Origin: Physcomitrium patens
Taxonomy: Eukaryota; Streptophyta; Bryopsida; Funariales; Funariaceae
Direction of reading: 5' to 3'
Assembly: GCF_000002425.4 (NCBI RefSeq)
Contig: NC_037256.1
Span: 8,588,328-8,652,327, forward strand
DNA length: 64,000 bases
Shown here: piece by piece, positions 57,321 through 64,000 of the stretch
How the letters are laid out: the number at the start of each line of letters is the position of its first letter
Position numbering within the stretch: position 1 is the stretch's first letter
Notes under the pieces: model-generated
Seen by the model: the letters and a program-made list of their open reading frames with translations, nothing else
The model's database searches: none
Told to the model about the DNA's origin: nothing
Translations under genes and position numbers: made by a program

Positions 57321-60110
57321 GATTTCTACGAAGTATTATTCTAAATGAAGATCTTCAGAAGAGAAAAGTGTGTCAAAGTCCTTGAGAAACTATCCAGAAG
57401 CAGCATTCACTGCGTTAAAGGCCCATTCTGCGCGTCAATGTTGGGCTGAGAATCCTCAGATGGTTGTGGAACAATGCGCATCGAGGCGCAACCGAAGAGA
57501 AAGCGTATGACAGCGTGAAAATACATCACCTCGACTTCATACCAGCTTGAAAATTCTTAAATCTGCTTGGGATTCCAAATTCAGAACCAATCGCGTAAGA
57601 ATCACACCACAAAACCGTACTCCGATGCCATCACCCAAGGAAACCGCTTCTTTCACAGACTGTCTCAATTCCACATTGATTGCACCCACGCACTCACAAA
57701 CAACTGCTAGTCTGAAATCATCGAGTGAAGTCCGACGTTCTCAAAACCAGATACTCTCCTTCACGTATAAAGTGACTAAAACTCAATGGTTCAATGCGCA
57801 TGCCGCAGCAGCGCGTGCATGTCATCAGCGTGCATTATCCGCATCGAGCCTGGATCAACACATTTTGCATCACGGCCAACGGACCCAACCGGAAACAGTT
57901 CAGCTGGTTGCGACGAGTCGATCGTCAATCTGACTAGATGATTGCGATCATCCAAAACGATATCCTAATTGAATCTACACCAATTCAGGATGAGGAAAAT
58001 GGTAGTAATGGAGGGGATTACGGATATGAAAGGAGGGAGGGTGGGATCGAAGACTGACTGAAGAGCAGTGACGATTGCGAGAGTTGGAAGTGAGGGAATT
58101 GGTGAAGTGGGACAAGCGCAAGCAGGCTTACATCACAGCGACCACGGCGATGACGGGATTAGCAGCAACGCATGTGGCGAGGCTGTTGACGACGCGTGCC
58201 GGTGCGCAACCTCCATACCCGCCCCTGGAAAGTGGCTGCGTCGCCGCATCCTCAACAGTGTCGGGATTCGAACCCGTGATTCATTACCTCAGCGCACACC
58301 CCAATCTCCTGTTCTCTGCATGAGAACGTGCCCACTAGAGTTCCCTATGTTGTTCCCCATATACTGCTATGCCTGATTTGTATTTTCTCTGTATATTATT
58401 CTCTTGTATATAAAGGTTTCCGACCCCCTGTTTGAATATTCTGACACGGATCATATATCTCTTGCTTTATTTGGTAATAGTCTTTATTCTTAATGTTTGG
58501 TTAATGTGTACATGCAATCAGACAAATAACTCCTTGTTTTCTTGATAAATTATTGTTATTTAGTAATTTGAGTGTTTACTTGTGAAATGCATAATGTTGT
58601 TTTTAAGGTTTTGATCACTTGCTAAAAAAACTGGATGCATGGGTGATTATCAACATTTATTGGTAGCACAAGATCCTTCATTTTTGAAATTTGGCTGGGC
58701 ATTTACAAGATATCTAATTGCATTTGCTTCTTGGATGAAGATTTTGATGCAAATTGGTTTACCAAGTAAACAAATTATGTTCCTTGAATTTAATTGAAAG
58801 CAGAATTCCATTAATGGTGACACTTAGCATTGTGAAGTGGATTTTTTAAATATTACATGACCAACAGATTAGTGTGTGTGTGTGTGTATATATGGAGCAT
58901 GTTGAAGTCAAGAGTGAGGGCCTTTTATAAAAACAGGGCATTTTATGAGTTCTTATTCTTTCTTTCTTTCTCTTTATCATACATATGGCACATGCCACTT
59001 ATTCAAGCTCTACTTTGCCTTAATTCCTAGTAATCAATTACCTTCAAATAAGGGCCAAAACCTTGAACCAAGCTATTCAAGTCCATGGCTAAATGCCCTT
59101 TTAAATGCTCTCTTTCTCTATTTCCCAGGAAATTCTATGTTCTTATATTCCAGAGTCACCACTTAAAATCCAATAATGCCCCAACCTTCTAGGACCTTAC
59201 GTGTATATATTCATGTTGAGCCAGTCAAACCAACAAATTTATACTTCCACTATCAATTCGACACCTAAGTCTTGGTCAATTCTTGTAGAGATGTCCTAAT
59301 TCCAGTAAATTAACCCCAAAGTTTAGAAAGTTACGGCCCCATATGGGCTTTCCTTTAAAGAGGGTGAGATCCCCCTCCTCAAGGCTTCTGATTGAATCCT
59401 TTAGTTGGTATAAAAAAAAAAAAAAACGGACCCTAAGGTAGAGAAATTAACTTTGGCACAACGTGTCGTGAAAGGCCAAAGGAAAATCCTGCATGAGAAA
59501 GAGGGTGGAACTTTATGAAAGCCACCACCTACTCCTCAAAGGTCATTTTATTTTTTGTTTTATTTATGAGCTTGGTCCCAATCCAAAGGACATGACCAAA
59601 AGCCCGTGTGAGTTAAAGCCACCATCACCCAAAATTAGCTTCTCTATCATTGAGAACAGTGAAGTTATAAAAAACAAACACTAAATACAAATTCAAGGTA
59701 GAAAATTTAACTGCCCGATTCACTGGTGCCCGTGTGGTCTGACGTGCTGAGCTGGCGTTGGAGGGTTCCTTTATTCGAGAGTACCAGACACAGTTATCGA
59801 CAAAATTGGATGAGCTGGAGACCAAATCCCTCCCGACCCCATGGTGACTGGGCATCCAACCCGTCGTGCCAGGTGGAACACAGACTGACACGTGTTAAGA
59901 TTCGAAAGCGGTCCGAACCTCTCGCCATTTAGGAGTCAAGTCCAGCTAGGCAAGGTGCCAAGTGGCGTCTTCCTGGGGACCTGTATGGGAGCAGTTGAAA
60001 GGGTCGCTTCGGCTTTGTGAGGAAAGGGGCTTCGATCCACGGTCACAGGTCACATGGTGGGGCGAGGGTTTGTGTGATCTATCACCGCAGGGTTGTCACT
60101 TCCTCTCATG
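57321..60110. other. intergenic DNA right of the PLATZ gene
   Basis: Should hold the PLATZ promoter (minus strand, from 57321 rightward); I find no clear TATA box. A Pol III B-box-like GGGTTCGAATCCC is on the minus strand near 58261-58275, a TATATAAAGG on the plus strand at 58407-58416, a short (TG)n run near 58870, an A run near 59411-59426, and a GC-richer island at 59700-60110. None forms a gene I can support; fragments of SINE-like or LTR sequence are possible. Confidence 0.5.
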
Positions 60111-60669
60111 TGCCAATATATATATATGATAAGTCATATTCTTTGAGTAGAAGATATGTTCATTCTACAACATGGAATGGGATGGTTGCTGAGAAGGCGT
60201 TTAAAGATATGGAGTGTGATTAACCAATTCTCATTCTAGTTGCACAATTCTTCTCACAAAGAGTTTGTAAAAATAAATGAACAAATATTGCATAATAATA
60301 AAAATATTTTTATGTAAGAAATAATGAATATTTTGGGTAGGTGTGAAAGTTTTGATTTTAAAAAAAAATAATAAAAAAAAAATCCACAAATATACTGTAA
60401 AAGCTATGGAATAAAATGTAACATTTTGTTCTTATTTTTTCAATATGAAAAAAAATAAGATATCACTTTTTACATGAACAAGTACGACATCACCTCTAAT
60501 TCTAATATTTAATTTTTATAATGATCAAATAAAACTTGTTCCTTACGTAGTCTATCAAGACAGACTACATAGGTGTACAAGGCTTCAAAACTAGTAATGT
60601 CATTATACTCAAAACAAATTATGATGACTTGTAAAATTTAAAGTGTATTCTTAAATTCATAATATATAT

Positions 60670-60852
60670 AGGGCATTGTTAAATTGACCAAGGCATTTAC
60701 TAATTGATCCACTTATCATCATTGGTTGAGGATCCAACCATTTTTTCATTGGTTTTTGATCAATGTGGATCTAGCAATGGAGAATTTTTTGATGATGGTT
60801 AAGATGGGTGGGTTGATTTAGTAAATGCTTGGATCAATTTGACAATTCCTTG
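60670..60852. mobile_element. MITE-like inverted-repeat element (~183 bp)
   Basis: The left end AGGGCATTGTTAAATTGA and the inverse complement of the right end AAGGAATTGTCAAATTGA match over a terminal inverted repeat that continues through GCATTTACTAA on both sides (about 40 bp). It has no coding capacity and sits in TA-rich flanks, so the target duplication (TA?) cannot be told apart. A part of the right arm recurs at 63640-63705. Confidence 0.72.
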
Positions 60853-62052
60853 TGTGAATATATATATATATATATATATATGTATACTTTTAAAGTATTA
60901 TTGTATTTTTTTATTTATATAAAAAATTAAAATTATTACTTGTAATGACATACATCATTATTTAATTTTTTAAATTTAAAATTAAGAGGTTGCTAAGAAA
61001 TTCTATGGGAATTATTTAAAGCATTTTTAAAAAATAAAAATATGAAACTAAAAGAAATTTTGATGTATTGAGGATTGACAATAAAATAAATTAACAATTA
61101 AAAACTTTATTATACATACATATATACACATATTCTGTTTATGGAACAGTGTGAACCACATCTGCTTAATCATATAATCTACTACTATAAATTTCGTATT
61201 AAAAGATCTTGATGGTAAGAACTACTAATTATAATAATTAAAATTAAAGGAAAAATCCGCTTACGATATATAATTTTTTTGACAAACATGAACAAGTCTT
61301 AAGAATCTTTAAGATTTTGTTTAAGTCTTAAGAATCTTATGCTGAATCAAATATGCCAAAAAAACAAAAAAATACAAAAAAACAAAATGCCAATACTTAA
61401 ATGTGCCATCTTGGTGATGGCTATAAAATTGTACAGGCAAAGAATGTTTTTAAAATAAATGCTATATTTACAGAAGCTGAAATAAATATGAAATTCTAAT
61501 CCAAAAGTTAAACCAATAGATGTTATTCTTAATAATTTCAATCCTTGGTGCAATTATTTGAAATAAATACCACATTTCATGGCAATGTATTGTTCATAAA
61601 TAATTGTAAAGCTCTAAAAATAATAAGATAATAAGATGATTATTTGACTTGAATATAAAATGCTTTTGATTGTTCAAAAAACATACTGAGATACCAGTAT
61701 TACTTTAAAATAGTTACACATAAGTAGAGATAAGTAGAAGTAATCAAATTTATTTTAATTAATTAAACTGAATTAGATACAAAATATTACCTTATACAAC
61801 ATAGTGGATATTTTGTAGGCTTGGTTTAGATTCAAAGTTATCCTTATATATGCCATATGATTGTACAAACTTCTCTTAGAAGTTTAATGGATTGATGAAT
61901 CTACAATAAAAATATTCAATAACTTGGATATTTGTATCAGAAGCTTTTTGGTCCTTCAAAATCTTTTACATGAAGATATTTTAGGTTAATATAAATAAAA
62001 GAAAAATAAAGTTGTATTTAATTTTAAAAAATAGTTCATTTATACACTATTC

Positions 62053-62096
<44 letters not shown>

Positions 62097-63121
62097 CATT
62101 TCTTGATAACTTTGAGTAGATTCATAACAATTTTATAAATTTAGCATAAAATTTTATTAAATATAAAAATATTAATAAGAAATTTAATTATTTAGATAAA
62201 TTTAATAAATAAAGATAACATTGTAATAAATCTAATTCTTAGATCACATCTAAATTTTAATAAATAATATTTAAGAATTATATTTATATATATATATATA
62301 TATATTAATAAATCATATTATTTAATAATTCTAAAATATATTAAATAAAAAATAATTTTATAAATAAAAAATTATGTTTAATATAATATATAATTTTAAA
62401 TTATAAATTTCTTCAACTTTTATAATCTTAAAACTTTAAAAAATATAGTAATTAAAATATTGAAGTACTAAAATATGAATTTTATAGAATTTACATAAAA
62501 TTTATTTTATTTAAAAATATTTTAAAAGATATTTAAAATTTCATTTAAATATAAAAATAACTCCAAAAAAATATTTTGTGATCATCTTTTAAATTTTTGG
62601 TTATAAAATATATTTAATATGAAAAAACCTATATTTTACAATAGTAATACAATATTTGGCAGATTCACTACACAAATATATTAGCAAAATTTGGTAGTAT
62701 TTTATTTTTCTATCTTTCTAAAAATAATTTATATTACATTTATAAACTTTAAATGATTATAATATACTTTAAAAAAATATTAATTCATCAAAATATGATA
62801 TTATATAATAATTTATTTAATTTTTTATGATTTTTTTATCAAAAAATCTTGTGAGTTCAAATGTTACGTACAAAGTTATATATTTAGATCTTTTAGAAAT
62901 ATTTTGTTTAATTTTAAAGTCAAGTAATACCATGATGATTTAAGTAATACCATGTCAAAATTATTTAACTTGTAAGAATGTGCCAATGTATTCTAATTCC
63001 ATGATTTAGTTATTTTTTGCACCTCCTTGAGCCACCAAAGATAAAAACACATACTATCATCTTTACACTACCAATCATACTGCAATAATTTTTTTTAATA
63101 ATTTTTAATTTTTTAATAGAA

Positions 63122-63232
63122 TTTATTTACAACATAATTAATTTATGTCACTAAATAGTTTATTTACAAAATAATTAATTTATGTCACTAAATAGTTTAT
63201 TTACAACATAATTACTTTATGTTACTAAATAG
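63122..63232. repeat. 37-bp tandem repeat, 3 units
   Basis: Units starting TTTATTTACAACATAATTAA at 63122, 63159 and 63196, each ending in CTAAATAG, with only a few substitutions. Confidence 0.95.
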
Positions 63233-63639
63233 TTTTTACATAGTTTAGTTTGTTTGCAGCAATAAAATCTTATCATGCATGTCAAAAAATGTATGCCATA
63301 CTTGCATTTTTTAAAATTAAACATTGACTTTCAAAATCTTGAAATTTATTATTTTGCAATAAATTCTACTATGTTTTATACTATAAAAAATTAATTAATT
63401 TCTAAGATTTTTGGTTTATGAAATTTACAAGAATAATTTTATTTGTGAGAAATGTTTAAATGACCTTTTTATTTATTAAATTTATCTATATTATTTGAAA
63501 AAAAAAAGAGATCAAAATGAAAGCTGAAAACAAAGGAGTTGAGATAAAAAAAAAGTTTAGAACAAAAGAAGCAAGGATTGAGAATGAGGAGAATGGGAAT
63601 GAAGGCCATGATTGTAAGGATGGTTTTTGGAGATAATCT

Positions 63640-63705
63640 ATTTTTTTAATGATGGTTACAATAAGATGGGTTGCTTTAGTAAATGGATGGATTATTTTAA
63701 TATTT
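63640..63705. repeat. fragment related to the MITE-like element at 60670
   Basis: GATGGTTACAATAAGATGGG and TTTAGTAAATGGATGGAT resemble the right arm of the 60670-60852 element (GATGGTTAAGATGGGTGGG, TTTAGTAAATGCTTGGAT). The left arm is not found. Confidence 0.55.
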
Positions 63706-64000
63706 AATTATTTATATATAAATTTATCTCATTTTTAAAATAATTTAGTGATAATAATTAAAAAAAATATTAGCAAAAATATTATATTTAATAGACAACA
63801 TAAGTGATGCTTAAATAATATTAGTTATTTACATGAATTAGAAATGAACATATTATATTGTATATATATTTTTTAAATTTGGAGTTTTTGTATATAATAT
63901 TTGAAATTATTATAATAAATATTAAAATTAATTATTGATGCATTATTTGCATGTCATAACTCTTTTTAATATATTATTAAGTTATTATCAATTGTCATTA

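Larger units (their letters stand above)
60110..63999. other. AT-rich intergenic DNA
   Basis: Very AT-rich to the window end with no recognisable coding region. (TA)n runs lie at 60858-60881, 62057-62091 and 62285-62305. The MITE-like element and tandem repeat are listed separately. Confidence 0.6.

Noticed and set aside
57547..57933. 128-codon plus-strand ORF upstream of the PLATZ gene
   Set aside because: Antisense to the expected promoter or 5' region, of low-complexity composition, with no known motif.
58240..58330. Possible tRNA gene on the minus strand (GGGTTCGAATCCC)
   Set aside because: Only the T-loop/B-box part fits. Spacing to any acceptor-stem partner is about 10 nt too short and no anticodon arm is formed. 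At most a SINE or chance B box.
58380..58440. Copia LTR end suggested by TATATAAAGG
   Set aside because: No matching second LTR, primer-binding site or target duplication in the window.

Overview
The window looks like nuclear DNA of a land plant. The clearest host gene is an intronless PLATZ-type zinc-binding transcription factor (56.4-57.3 kb), a plant-specific family. A second host locus at 50.2-52.4 kb encodes an AWS/SET/post-SET protein, probably a histone-lysine methyltransferase. Most of the rest is LTR retrotransposon. The very AT-rich intergenic DNA, the GC-richer genes and a decayed chromovirus with a fungal-looking reverse transcriptase would fit a bryophyte-like genome, but that placement is inference.

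1-33.8 kb is a deep nest of one Ty3/gypsy family inserted into itself. The LTRs are about 1.23-1.35 kb and read TGTCGT...ACGACA. Element E (minus strand, badly decayed, 27.6-33.8 kb) was hit in its integrase by element B (minus; 11337-14889 plus 24665-27577). B was hit twice: in integrase by element D (plus; 7241-11336) and at the gag/protease junction by element C (plus; 14890-24664). D was hit in its RT by element A (minus; 1-7240, continuing left of the window). The 5' LTR of C was hit by another copy that is now a solo LTR (15117-16370). Both fully visible target-site duplications are 4 bp with a central CG (GCGT, ACGA), and the two one-sided junctions in recognisable hosts also read NCGN (TCGC, ACGG). 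No copy is intact; nearly all the stop codons I checked are C-to-T or G-to-A changes.

Family architecture, from comparing copies: LTR, a PBS-like site, gag with a CCHC knuckle fused to protease, then RT-RNase H-integrase with a GPY/F module and acidic tail, polypurine tract, LTR. Protease and RT lie in different frames (-1) in all four copies that cover the junction. The protease motif is DHG and the RT motif is FLDD.

33.8-50.1 kb is very AT-rich. It holds a degenerate repeat tract, a decayed chromovirus F (minus, about 35.4-44.2 kb) with gag, protease, RT, integrase and chromodomain remnants, and two long solo LTRs of another family inserted into F in opposite orientations. One of these carries a Tat/Athila-like RT fragment. 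44.2-50.1 kb is low-complexity DNA with short tandem repeats.

50.1-60.1 kb is GC-richer and gene-bearing. 60.1-64 kb is again AT-rich, with a MITE-like inverted-repeat element, a related fragment, TA microsatellites and a 37-bp tandem repeat.
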